From: an uncultured Clostridia bacterium
GTDB taxonomy: Bacteria; Bacillota; Clostridia; TANB77; CAG-508
NCBI GenBank assembly: GCA_949118805.1
Contig: CASAUJ010000025.1
Span: 1 to 22,337, forward strand
Direction of reading: 5' to 3'
Length of the DNA: 22,337 bases
In this document: positions 1-6,887 of the stretch, piece by piece
Layout: each line of letters begins with the position of its first letter
How positions within the stretch are numbered: position 1 is the stretch's first letter
Notes under the pieces: model-generated
What the model was told of the DNA's origin: nothing
Seen by the model: only the letters and a program-made list of their open reading frames with translations
Database searches by the model: none
Translations under genes and position numbers: made by a program

Positions 1-39
1 CTAAATTTATTATAGTATATTTTGCTATAAAAGTAAAGC

Positions 40-80
40 AAAAAAGTTCAAATTTCTAAACTAAAAATTTGAACTTTTTT
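40..80. terminator. Strong inverted repeat, probable bidirectional terminator
   Basis: Two perfectly complementary 16-base arms (40-55 and 65-80) enclose a 9-base loop. The left arm starts with six A and the right arm ends with six T, so the hairpin can end transcription in either direction. It separates whatever lies left of the window from the accessory genes that start at about 300. Confidence 0.7.
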
Positions 81-147
81 GAAAATATTTTGATAAAAAT
101 TAAGAAAATTATACTTACAAAAAGTCCCTCGGCGAGCAAAAAGGGTA

Positions 148-234
148 TTAGGGCATTTTGCCCTAAACAGCAAAAACGGTGTCAAAACACCACGCTGGCG
201 AATATTGGGCATTAAAAATGATCCGCAATATTCG
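148..234. repeat. Array of three consecutive hairpins in a locally GC-richer patch
   Basis: Three inverted repeats follow one another almost without spacers. The first is TTAGGGCA/TGCCCTAA (148-155, 159-166). The second has GGTGT/ACACC (178-182, 187-191) capped outside by CAGC/GCTG (168-171, 194-197). The third has CGAATATTG/CAATATTCG (199-207, 226-234) with further inner pairing. The patch from about 125 to 235 is visibly richer in G and C than its surroundings. No coding frame is convincing here. It could be a structured RNA, a mobile-element end, or a DNA structure recognised as folded single strands; the sequence alone does not decide. Confidence 0.5.
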
Positions 235-252
235 AACAAAATAAATTTTGTT
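235..252. promoter_or_regulatory. Palindrome, possible operator upstream of the 306-755 gene
   Basis: AACAAAAT and ATTTTGTT are perfect 8-base inverted arms separated by two bases, about 50 bases before the start of the first gene. Placement and size suit a repressor site, but no DNA-binding protein that would use it is recognised nearby. Confidence 0.3.
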
Positions 253-305
253 AAATCTTAATATTTCGTAAACTAGCATTAAGATATTTGCACAGAAAGG
301 AAATG

Positions 306-755
306 ATGAATATGTATACAGATTCACAGCAGATTTTAGATAGCATTTTTCTATCATATAATAAAATTTTAAATCGATTACATGCATTAGGAATAACAAC
401 TAAACATGGAAAAGAAATATCACATATGGATTTAAGAAAAGCTATAGATGTTATGGTAGAAAAACATCCAACTTGTAGATGGAGAAGTGAAAAAATTAGA
501 AGTAGAAAATATTTTATTTTAGTTGGAGGATATTACTGGCTGACTCAAGTATATTTTCAAAAAGAAAAATCTTTAATAGATGCTAATATAGATTTTTTCA
601 AATTAAGGATTAAACAATATGAAGAGTTACTAAAAATAGAACATAATGAAAACTGGTGGAATAAAGATATGGATATAAAACAGTTAAATGACTATTTTAA
701 TAACAAGATATTACTGTTAGAAAAGCAAGTAAGAAGATGTGTGATAGAGGGTTAG
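306..755 (+). CDS. Small hypothetical protein of accessory region
   Basis: The gene encodes about 149 residues, and I do not recognise the family. No signal peptide or membrane segment is visible. The protein is rich in Lys, Tyr and Trp and looks mainly helical. The middle is basic (about residues 55-75, with CRWRSEKIRSRKYF), and helices predicted near the C-terminus have heptad-like Leu/Ile spacing, which suggests oligomerisation or nucleic-acid contact. Three ATGs are close together (303, 306, 312). AAAGG at 296-300 best serves 306, though 312 is possible. A TTG at 288 gives a longer frame but has no ribosome site. Its last codons overlap the ATG of the decayed frame at 737, and the ATPase gene at 1072 follows, so the three probably formed one transcription unit. 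The codon choice is strongly A/T-ending, like the next genes. Any function is unknown. Confidence 0.6.
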   Translation: MNMYTDSQQILDSIFLSYNKILNRLHALGITTKHGKEISHMDLRKAIDVMVEKHPTCRWRSEKIRSRKYFILVGGYYWLTQVYFQKEKSLIDANIDFFKLRIKQYEELLKIEHNENWWNKDMDIKQLNDYFNNKILLLEKQVRRCVIEG

Positions 756-1061
756 AAGAATATAAATTTTTAGTTGATAATAAAGTTATAATTTCTAAAA
801 AATGAGTGGAATTGATTTGAAAAAATGTATTTAAACAGAAGTATTTAGAATTATTAGAAAAGCACAAGATGGAATTGACAGAGTTATATATTGAGGCAGG
901 TTATCCTTATGATTATTTCTTTTGGATGAATTAAACAGTTTTTTAGACAGAGCTCAAATAGTCACAATATCAAGGCGGATATTTTAATAAATATTAAAAA
1001 TATGAGAAATATTCTCAAAAGTATTGAAATGGTTAGATGTGTATTATATAATTCCTCTTGA
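737..1061 (+). pseudogene. Decayed small gene between the hypothetical gene and the ATPase
   Basis: A frame opens at ATG 737, overlapping the end of the previous gene, and reads 22 codons to a TGA at 803. Four codons later comes a second TGA. The same frame then gives a clean protein-like stretch containing KYLELLEKHKMELTELYIEA and stops at TAA 932. Coding character continues in a shifted frame from about 922 (LDELNSFLDRAQIVTIS) and in the third frame from about 972 (KADILINIKNMRNILKSIEM), ending at TGA 1059, just before the ATPase ribosome site. Joined, these pieces would make roughly 105 residues of a helical, Lys/Leu-rich protein that I cannot name. Two in-frame stops and two shifts argue for a broken gene. 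I infer that it was once an intact partner of the neighbouring genes. Confidence 0.5.
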
Positions 1062-1071
1062 GGAGAGAAAA

Positions 1072-2292
1072 ATGCTAATTACATTTAAATATAAAAATTT
1101 TAAGTCATTTAAAAATGAAAATATATTAGATATGAAAGCTACAGCATTAAAAGAACATGAATACAATGTTGTTAAGATGAAAAATGTTAATCTTCTAACA
1201 ATTGTAGCAATATATGGGGCTAATGCAAGTGGAAAAAGTAATGTATTACAAGCGTTTGAGTATATGAAAAAAATGATACTAATAAATGATGATTCTATGG
1301 GATACTATCAGATAAAAGAAGAAAACATATATAGCTTTATGATGAACAATGAACCCATTAGCTTGGAAGTTGAAATACTATCTAAGGATGGCAAAATATA
1401 TAAATATGGCTTTGAAAGTTTGAATGATAAAATTAAATCAGAATGGATGTATGAAAAAAAGATTAATAAATTTTATACCATATTTGAAAGAAAAGATAAT
1501 ATTGTCTTAATGAAATCTAACAATAAAAATAATAGATATGATAATTTAGATGATAAAACATTATTTTTAAGTATATATAGCAAAATAGATAAGAAGAATA
1601 GTGATTTTAACAATGTATATCAATGGTTTATTAATACAGATTATTTGGATTTAGAAAATATAAAAATTGAGAACTTTATAGATAATACAATTTCAGTAAA
1701 AATATTAAGTGATTCAAATTATAAAGTTGAACTACAAAATTTTATTTCAGCACTAGATTTAGGTGTAGAAAAAATTAAAACTATACCAGCATCTATGAAT
1801 GATTTATCGAAAAGTAATGGAGTAGTTAAAGTGGAACTACTTCATAGAGTAGAAAATGATAAAACAAAGTCATTAACATTAGAACTAGAATCGAATGGTA
1901 CAAGAAAAATAATTTATTTGTTTGATTATTTGATAGAGGCACTAAAAAATGGAAAGACATTATTTATTGATGACTTAGACACAAAATTGCATCCTCTGTT
2001 AACAAGATACATTATTAATTTATTTCATAATAAAGAAATTAATATAAGTAATGCACAATTAATATATACAACACATGATGTAACAAATTTAAATAAAGAA
2101 ACATTTCGAAGAGATGAGATATGGTTTACTGAAAAAGATAATAGTGGGGTGTCAGAAATATATTCTTTGTCAGATTACAAAATTGACAATGTTAAAATTA
2201 GAAATGATGCAACGTTTAATAAAGATTATTTAACTGGTAGATATGGAGCAATCCCAATATTAGGAGAATTTAAAATGATTAATAAAAAATAA
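1072..2292 (+). CDS. AAA15-family ATPase (COG1106-type, ABC/OLD-like)
   Basis: A cytoplasmic P-loop ATPase of 406 residues, of the COG1106 (AAA15) group. Visible motifs are Walker A GANASGKS (49-56), the conserved ES-GT-K block (about 275-285) that precedes the nucleotide site in this group, Walker B LFIDD with Asp300 and Asp301 in place of the usual Asp-Glu, TTHD (His335, the switch histidine), and the typical tail with YLTGRYGAIP. ATG 1072 is chosen because GAGGAG lies 6 bases upstream; a TTG at 1024 would add 16 residues without a ribosome site. Relatives of this ATPase often work in phage defence with a nuclease or an RloB-type partner (as in AbiL). No RloB gene is present here; the Type IIG enzyme follows after 125 bases. 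A role in defence is inferred from family and place. The Walker B change to DD may lower hydrolysis but is seen in some relatives. Confidence 0.85.
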   Translation: MLITFKYKNFKSFKNENILDMKATALKEHEYNVVKMKNVNLLTIVAIYGANASGKSNVLQAFEYMKKMILINDDSMGYYQIKEENIYSFMMNNEPISLEVEILSKDGKIYKYGFESLNDKIKSEWMYEKKINKFYTIFERKDNIVLMKSNNKNNRYDNLDDKTLFLSIYSKIDKKNSDFNNVYQWFINTDYLDLENIKIENFIDNTISVKILSDSNYKVELQNFISALDLGVEKIKTIPASMNDLSKSNGVVKVELLHRVENDKTKSLTLELESNGTRKIIYLFDYLIEALKNGKTLFIDDLDTKLHPLLTRYIINLFHNKEINISNAQLIYTTHDVTNLNKETFRRDEIWFTEKDNSGVSEIYSLSDYKIDNVKIRNDATFNKDYLTGRYGAIPILGEFKMINKK

Positions 2293-2310
2293 TTATATTT
2301 TAAAATATTG

Positions 2311-2332
2311 CAGAAATATTACAGAAATATTA
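2311..2332. repeat. Two tandem 11-base repeats
   Basis: CAGAAATATTA occurs twice head to tail in the intergenic gap between the ATPase and the Type IIG gene. A related ATATTG lies just before it. It may be a protein-binding site for the downstream gene or only low-complexity AT sequence. Confidence 0.3.
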
Positions 2333-2417
2333 CAAAGACATAACATTTACAAAAAAAGCACCAAAAGTATTTTCTTTTTAGTATTAATATGATATATAAT
2401 ATATAATGGAGGTATAT

Positions 2418-5400
2418 ATGAGCGAAGAAGTGTTACAAAGAAAAATATTAGAAAATCCAATAAAAATAGGAGAATGGAATTATTATAATTTTGGAGCAAC
2501 TACAATAAAACAAATGCTAAAACTTGGAATAATACCTCAAAAAAATTATGGAAAATTTTTAACCAATAAAGTTGATGGATTAATAATACAAGGTAAAAAT
2601 AATGTTATAGCAGTAATAGAATATAAAACACCGCAAGAACTGAATTCAGATATAAAGATACAAAAAACAATTAACCAAGAAATAGAAGTAGCAAGGCAAT
2701 TAGCCAAGTTATATATTATTACAGATACAGAAAAAACAATTTGGATTAATGCTATAAATGGAGATAGAATATTGGATCAAAATGGAAATGAATTAACTAC
2801 AAAATTTGATTACAATAGTCCTGAAATGTATGCTCTTATAAATACAGTGATTAAATCAATAGACAAAGATAGTTCTCAAATAAAAATTGTAAAAAGAATA
2901 GATCCTACTGATTTAGCACATACAATATGGCAAGATGTATGGTCTGTTAGTGGTGCATCTCCAGAAAATTGCTTATATACATTTGTAGAATTATTTATTT
3001 TTAAATATTTGAGTGATTTAAGTGTATTGACAGGAATGTATAGTTTTTATTATTTAATAAAATTGATGGAAGACAATACAGATGAAGATGTTTTAGAGTA
3101 TTATGCAGGCAGAATCAGACCTAAAATTAAGGAATTATTTCCCAAAGGAATAGACAATACTACTATAATTAATGGTACAATATTTGTTAGCAAAGACCAA
3201 AAGGCTGTGAAAGGGTATAGTACGGTTTTTGTAAAAATATTAAATAGATTTTATGAATATGGTGTACTTCAAGATATTGATTATGATTTTAAGAGCAAGT
3301 TATTTGAAAGCTTTTTAAAGGAAAGTATAAGCAAAAAAAATTGGGGACAGTTTTTTACACCATTGAAAGTTGTAAAAAATATAATAAAGATGGCTGAAAT
3401 ACGACCTGGAGATAAGATATGTGATCCTGCTTGTGGAGTAGGCAAATTTTTATTAGAACCAATGTTGAAAAACGTAAATAAATACTATTCGATTAAAGAT
3501 GGAAAAATACTTAGAAATATTGAAATGCATGGATTCGACAAAGGTTTTGATCACGATGAACAAAAAACTATTATTTTGGCTAAGGCTAATATGCTGATTT
3601 ATTTCTCAGATTTAATAAAGAAATATCCTGATATGACAGAGGAATTTGGTAGATTATTTAATGATACTTTTATTTTAAAAACTAATTCTATATTAGGAAC
3701 ATTAGCAGAACCAGTTGAAGAATATTATGATTTAATATTGACAAATCCACCTTATGTAATGAGTGGAAGCAGTAACTTAAAAGAGGAAATAAAGAAGAGT
3801 AATTTAGATGAAAAATATTATAAAATAAATGCAATGGGAGTAGAGGGCTTATTTATGGAATGGATAATTAGAGCTCTTAAACCAGGAGGAAAAGCTTTTA
3901 TAATTGTACCTGATGGAATTTTTAACAGAACTAATGATAAAAAGTTAAGAGAATTTATTATTAATACATGTTATGTGGATGCAATTATTTCATTACCTAA
4001 AAAAACTTTTTTTAGCACTCCAAAGAAAACATATATTATGGTAATAACAAAAAAAGAAGCCATTAATGTTGATGGAATAGAAAAATTACCAAAACAGACA
4101 AATCCTGTATTTACATATATTGTTAGTAGTATAGGAGAAACTTTAGATGTTGATAGGTTTGATATACCAGATAATGATTTGGAAAATGCAGTTGAATTAT
4201 TTAATCAATATAAGGGATTAAATGATAAGAGTAAATTTGAAGATAAAGATTTAAGATGTAAAATACAAAGTATTGATAAATTCTATAATAATGATAGTTG
4301 GCTTATAGATAGATGGTGGAGCGAAGAAGAATTAATAAATTTAGGTATTTCTGAAAAAGAAAATGTAATAACACCAAATGAATTTAAAGATTTAATTAAT
4401 GAAATTGCTGATACTATAGTAGAATATACAGAGCCAATAACGACAATAGAAAAAAAAAAGTTGAATTATGTTGATGTATCCTTGTCGAATGAAAAAATAT
4501 TTAAAATAGATATAGGAAAAAGAGTTTTAAAGAAAGAAATCAATGCTATGAGTGGGAATATTCCATTGTATAGTTCTAATGTAAATATACCATTTGGATT
4601 TGTAAACTTTATTAACATGATAATAAAAAATAACAATTATATTATATGGGGATTAGATGGCAATTATGAATTAAATATTATAGACAAAGGAATACAATTT
4701 TCAACTACAGATCACTGTGGATACATTGAAATTTTAGATAATAATATTAATCCATACTATGTAATGAATGAAATTGAAAAATTAACAATGAAATATAAAT
4801 TTGATAGATCATATAGACCTACAGTTAAAAGAATGAAAGAGTTAGTAATTAAAATCCCTGAATCAGAAGGTAAATTTGATTTAGATTATCAAACAAAGAT
4901 AGCTAATAATTATAAATCAAAAATAGAACTGGAAAACAAGGTAAATGAATATATAAAAGTTATTAGTTCAAATAGTATTGAGGTTAGTACAGAATTAGAT
5001 AAATATAAATTAATACCTATGAATAAATTGTTTGATCTAACACAAAAGACTAATAATAGTTCTTTTACAAAAAAATTTGTAAATAAAAATTCGGGCGATA
5101 TACCAGTATATGGAGCATCTATGAATGAAAACGAAGTAGGGTATGGATACATTAAGGATAGTGTTAAAGGAGTTAAATATTTTAACGACTGCTTAACATG
5201 GAATATAGATGGAACCGTTGGGGTAGTACATAATAGAAAAGGAAGATTTTCATTGTCGGAAAAAGTTATACCTTTAATTTTACAAAAGGAATATGAAAAT
5301 ATTAATAAGGAATATCTGAAATATGAAATTGAGATTGAAAGTAGAAAAAGAGGATTTTCATTTGGACTAAAGGGAGGAAAAAGTAGAATTTCAGATATTA

Positions 5401-5564
5401 ATATAAAAATACCTATATGTCAAAATGGAGAAATTGATTATAAGTTAATTGAGAAAATTGTAAAAAAACATGAAGATATAAAAAAAGTAAAAAAATTAGT
5501 GTTATCAGAGTTAGAAAAAGCAAAGGTAAAAATTGATTTTACCTTTGTAGATGAAGAAAATTAA
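2418..5564 (+). CDS. Type IIG-like restriction enzyme: nuclease, N6-adenine methyltransferase and specificity domains in one chain
   Basis: One polypeptide of 1048 residues combines cutting, methylation and target recognition. The N-terminal nuclease (about 1-150) shows a PD-(D/E)XK pattern with Asp53, Glu68 and Lys70 (VDGLI and IEYK). A helical HsdM-like linker is followed by GQFFTP (about 310-315), SAM-binding motif I DPACGVGKF (336-344) and catalytic NPPY (443-446), as in gamma-class N6-adenine methylases. The C-terminal part (about 685-1048) holds two HsdS-like target-recognition domains, each with an 'IPLYSS'/'IPVYGAS'-type element. ATG 2418 is preferred over ATG 2406 because GGAGG (2408-2412) lies inside the longer version. 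Length and order match Type IIG enzymes, with Type I-like M and S parts. An A10 run (4450-4459, codons 678-681) lies exactly between the M and S parts and could slip. The target sequence cannot be read from this protein. Confidence 0.88.
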   Translation: MSEEVLQRKILENPIKIGEWNYYNFGATTIKQMLKLGIIPQKNYGKFLTNKVDGLIIQGKNNVIAVIEYKTPQELNSDIKIQKTINQEIEVARQLAKLYIITDTEKTIWINAINGDRILDQNGNELTTKFDYNSPEMYALINTVIKSIDKDSSQIKIVKRIDPTDLAHTIWQDVWSVSGASPENCLYTFVELFIFKYLSDLSVLTGMYSFYYLIKLMEDNTDEDVLEYYAGRIRPKIKELFPKGIDNTTIINGTIFVSKDQKAVKGYSTVFVKILNRFYEYGVLQDIDYDFKSKLFESFLKESISKKNWGQFFTPLKVVKNIIKMAEIRPGDKICDPACGVGKFLLEPMLKNVNKYYSIKDGKILRNIEMHGFDKGFDHDEQKTIILAKANMLIYFSDLIKKYPDMTEEFGRLFNDTFILKTNSILGTLAEPVEEYYDLILTNPPYVMSGSSNLKEEIKKSNLDEKYYKINAMGVEGLFMEWIIRALKPGGKAFIIVPDGIFNRTNDKKLREFIINTCYVDAIISLPKKTFFSTPKKTYIMVITKKEAINVDGIEKLPKQTNPVFTYIVSSIGETLDVDRFDIPDNDLENAVELFNQYKGLNDKSKFEDKDLRCKIQSIDKFYNNDSWLIDRWWSEEELINLGISEKENVITPNEFKDLINEIADTIVEYTEPITTIEKKKLNYVDVSLSNEKIFKIDIGKRVLKKEINAMSGNIPLYSSNVNIPFGFVNFINMIIKNNNYIIWGLDGNYELNIIDKGIQFSTTDHCGYIEILDNNINPYYVMNEIEKLTMKYKFDRSYRPTVKRMKELVIKIPESEGKFDLDYQTKIANNYKSKIELENKVNEYIKVISSNSIEVSTELDKYKLIPMNKLFDLTQKTNNSSFTKKFVNKNSGDIPVYGASMNENEVGYGYIKDSVKGVKYFNDCLTWNIDGTVGVVHNRKGRFSLSEKVIPLILQKEYENINKEYLKYEIEIESRKRGFSFGLKGGKSRISDINIKIPICQNGEIDYKLIEKIVKKHEDIKKVKKLVLSELEKAKVKIDFTFVDEEN
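5521..5547 (+). repeat. Perfect hairpin inside the 3' end of the Type IIG gene
   Basis: CAAAGGTAAAA (5521-5531) and TTTTACCTTTG (5537-5547) are perfect 11-base arms around a 5-base loop. They code for the KVKIDFTFV tail, about 20 bases before the stop codon. The hairpin precedes a terminator and may protect the mRNA 3' end or add to termination. Confidence 0.5.
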
Positions 5565-5577
5565 AAAGATAGTTTTG

Positions 5578-5603
5578 AAAGGCGAGAATTAACTCGCCTT
5601 TTT
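5578..5603 (+). terminator. Rho-independent terminator of the Type IIG gene
   Basis: AAAGGCGAG pairs with CTCGCCTTT around a 6-base loop and is followed by a short T run. It begins 14 bases after the stop codon of the Type IIG gene. Preceding A residues also allow partial function on the minus strand. Confidence 0.8.
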
Positions 5604-5621
5604 AAGTGCAATTTTATATTC

Positions 5622-5646
5622 TTAAAGTGCAAAATTTGCACTTTAA
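5622..5646. repeat. 25-base near-perfect palindrome with an extra half-site
   Basis: TTAAAGTGCAAA and TTTGCACTTTAA are perfect 12-base arms around one central A. A third copy of the half-site (AAGTGCAA) lies at 5604-5611. The palindrome sits between the converging Type IIG gene and the minus-strand gene, 10 bases beyond the latter's stop codon, so it may end that transcript. The repeated half-site also fits a protein-binding site. Confidence 0.5.
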
Positions 5647-5655
5647 AATGAAACA

Positions 5656-5952
5656 TTATTCCTCAACACATCTACCAATCAACTGTACTCCATCACAAAA
5701 CCCATTCCTATAATACTTTTCGTTCCAATAGCAAAGATAATCAGTAAAATTATTATCAAGTAAATCCAATTGCTTTTGCACATACTTCCTATTTTGTGCA
5801 GGAACATTCTTCAAAATTCTCTCCGAAATTTCATCAAAATAGATAAAATGCTTCTTATCTTCTTCAGTAAGAGTACAGAAAACTTCCTGTTCTCTAAAAT
5901 TAAACCAATCTCTTAAAATATCATCTTCATTAATTTCTCTAAAATTATTCAT
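5656..5952 (-). CDS. Small hypothetical acidic protein
   Basis: The gene encodes 98 residues with a good ribosome site: GGAGG on the minus strand, about 9 bases before the ATG. The protein is acidic, Phe/Tyr-rich and probably helical, with no membrane segment. The tail, YYRNGFCDGVQLIGRC, resembles the ending 'F-GF-G-QL' of small clostridial proteins of the DUF6809 type, which often sit in mobile or accessory DNA. That resemblance is from memory and is weak. The gene is convergent with the Type IIG gene and shares the palindromic junction with it. No function can be assigned. Confidence 0.6.
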   Translation of the reverse strand: MNNFREINEDDILRDWFNFREQEVFCTLTEEDKKHFIYFDEISERILKNVPAQNRKYVQKQLDLLDNNFTDYLCYWNEKYYRNGFCDGVQLIGRCVEE

Positions 5953-6175
5953 AATCTAAACCTCCAAAAATTAAAATTTTTCATTTTCAAAAATGCACCT
6001 ACAAGAGCTGAAATTCCAAGAACAAACGTACTATACGACTTGGGTAAAAATTGGGTAAAATCTCTTCCAAAAATGCCCTAAAAATGCACAAATGTTCTGC
6101 AAACTGAAACTCTTGTAAATATCTAAATACCAACAAAAACTCTAATTTTCACAAAGAGGCAAAAAGCCGTCAAAT
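5953..6175. other. Intergenic stretch, possible recombinase remnant
   Basis: No intact gene is visible. On the plus strand a short open frame ending at about 6080 reads TNVLYDLGKNWVKSLPKMP. Its position just before a tRNA-like scar is where a tyrosine recombinase often ends, but the stretch is too short to identify. The sequence GGGTAAAA occurs twice in close succession (about 6043-6060). Confidence 0.2.
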
Positions 6176-6220
6176 GTCGCTCATAACCCGAAGATTGTAT
6201 GTTCGAGTCTTACCACACGA
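6176..6220 (+). other. Fragment like the 3' half of initiator tRNA-Met; possible attachment-site scar
   Basis: GTCG-CTCATAA-CCCGAAG closely matches the anticodon arm of bacterial tRNA-fMet, including the CAT anticodon. It is followed by a T-arm-like GTATG-TTCGAGT-CTTAC. The 5' half is absent, the 5' side of the anticodon stem is short by two bases, and the T stem has a mismatch, so this is not a working tRNA. Integrative elements that insert into a tRNA gene leave such a copied 3' part at one end. No integrase gene is intact in the window. Confidence 0.45.
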
Positions 6221-6264
6221 AAATAGAAGTTTGCTTTATAATTTATAAATAATTTTCATCTTAT

Positions 6265-6302
6265 AAAAAAGAAAAGCCCGAAACTCTTTCGAGAATCAGG
6301 CT
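6265..6302 (-). terminator. Rho-independent terminator of the 53-residue gene
   Basis: On the minus strand AGCCTGATTCTC pairs imperfectly with GAGTTTCGGGCT (6275-6302) and is followed by TTTTCTTTTTT. It lies about 35 bases beyond the stop of the small minus-strand gene. Confidence 0.75.
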
Positions 6303-6336
6303 AATAGATGTGACTGATATAACAAAACATCAGTAA

Positions 6337-6498
6337 TTAAGAAGAATAATTGCTTGTAACATTAGGCGTTTCTGTAATTATTAATTTAGCTGCTTGATTA
6401 ATAACTTCTAATGTTTGTTGTAACAAAAAATCAGATTTAATTTCCATATAAGTTTGATCTTTACCAACAATAACAGAGATTGTAATATTTCTTTGCAT
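6337..6498 (-). CDS. Small protein, 53 residues, unknown
   Basis: The ATG at 6496-6498 has AAGGAG 6 bases upstream on the minus strand; a longer frame starting at 6558 would add 20 hydrophobic residues but lacks a ribosome site. The protein begins MQRNITISVIVGKDQTYMEI, a beta-hairpin-like start, followed by a helix (about 25-42) and a polar Ser/Thr/Asn tail. The start resembles the N-terminal half of ubiquitin-like YukD/EsaB proteins, but it is about 25 residues shorter and no Type VII secretion genes are nearby, so I leave it unnamed. It has its own terminator and is divergent from the DUF262 gene. Confidence 0.55.
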   Translation of the reverse strand: MQRNITISVIVGKDQTYMEIKSDFLLQQTLEVINQAAKLIITETPNVTSNYSS

Positions 6499-6887
6499 AG
6501 AATTCTCCTTTTTATAAGTAATTAACAAAATTATAACATAAATCAACATAAAATACAAATGAGATAAATTAATAAAAATAAAAAGTCTATATAAAAAATT
6601 AATAGCAATTGTAAAATAGAAATTTGAAATTAAAGAAATTAAAAAACAAATAAAGAGATGTTAAAATTTGTAGACTAAAGAAATTAATTTTTATCATAAA
6701 AATACAAATTTCGACAAAAAACCATACTTTTTTTATGATATTATAAAATATATAAAAAGGCAAAAGAAAATCATTCAAAAAAGTAAAAGTAGAAAAACTA
6801 TATTTTAGTAAGATTTTCTTGTTAAGACACATCGTAAAGAGAAAGAAAAAAAGAAAGAAAAAACAGATTTTGAAAAGGAGAAAAAAC
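6499..6887. other. Divergent intergenic region
   Basis: This A-rich stretch carries the ribosome site of the small minus-strand gene, a candidate plus-strand promoter at 6711-6739, and a 140-base purine-rich leader for the DUF262 gene. A frame opens at 6819 but codes only a poly-Lys/Arg tract before the real start. No other gene or clear repeat is visible. Confidence 0.5.
6711..6739 (+). promoter_or_regulatory. Candidate sigma-A promoter of the DUF262 gene
   Basis: TCGACA (6711-6716) and TATGAT (6734-6739) are spaced by exactly 17 bases; each box has one mismatch to consensus. A start near 6746 would give a leader of about 140 bases. Confidence 0.5.

Noticed and set aside
148..234. CRISPR array or tRNA cluster at the left edge
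   Set aside because: The stems differ in sequence and spacing, there are no repeated units, and no cloverleaf can be drawn.
737..1061. TGA read as an amino acid (alternative genetic code)
   Set aside because: All long genes, including TopA, DinB and the restriction genes, have no in-frame TGA and use TGG for Trp. The broken gene also has frame changes, so decay explains it.
1024..1071. Longer ATPase starting at TTG 1024
   Set aside because: It has no ribosome site, while ATG 1072 has GAGGAG at good distance and starts with the family's usual first strand.
6819..6887. Longer DUF262 protein starting at 6819
   Set aside because: The added residues are only a Lys/Arg run from purine-rich leader; AAGGAG before 6888 marks the true start.
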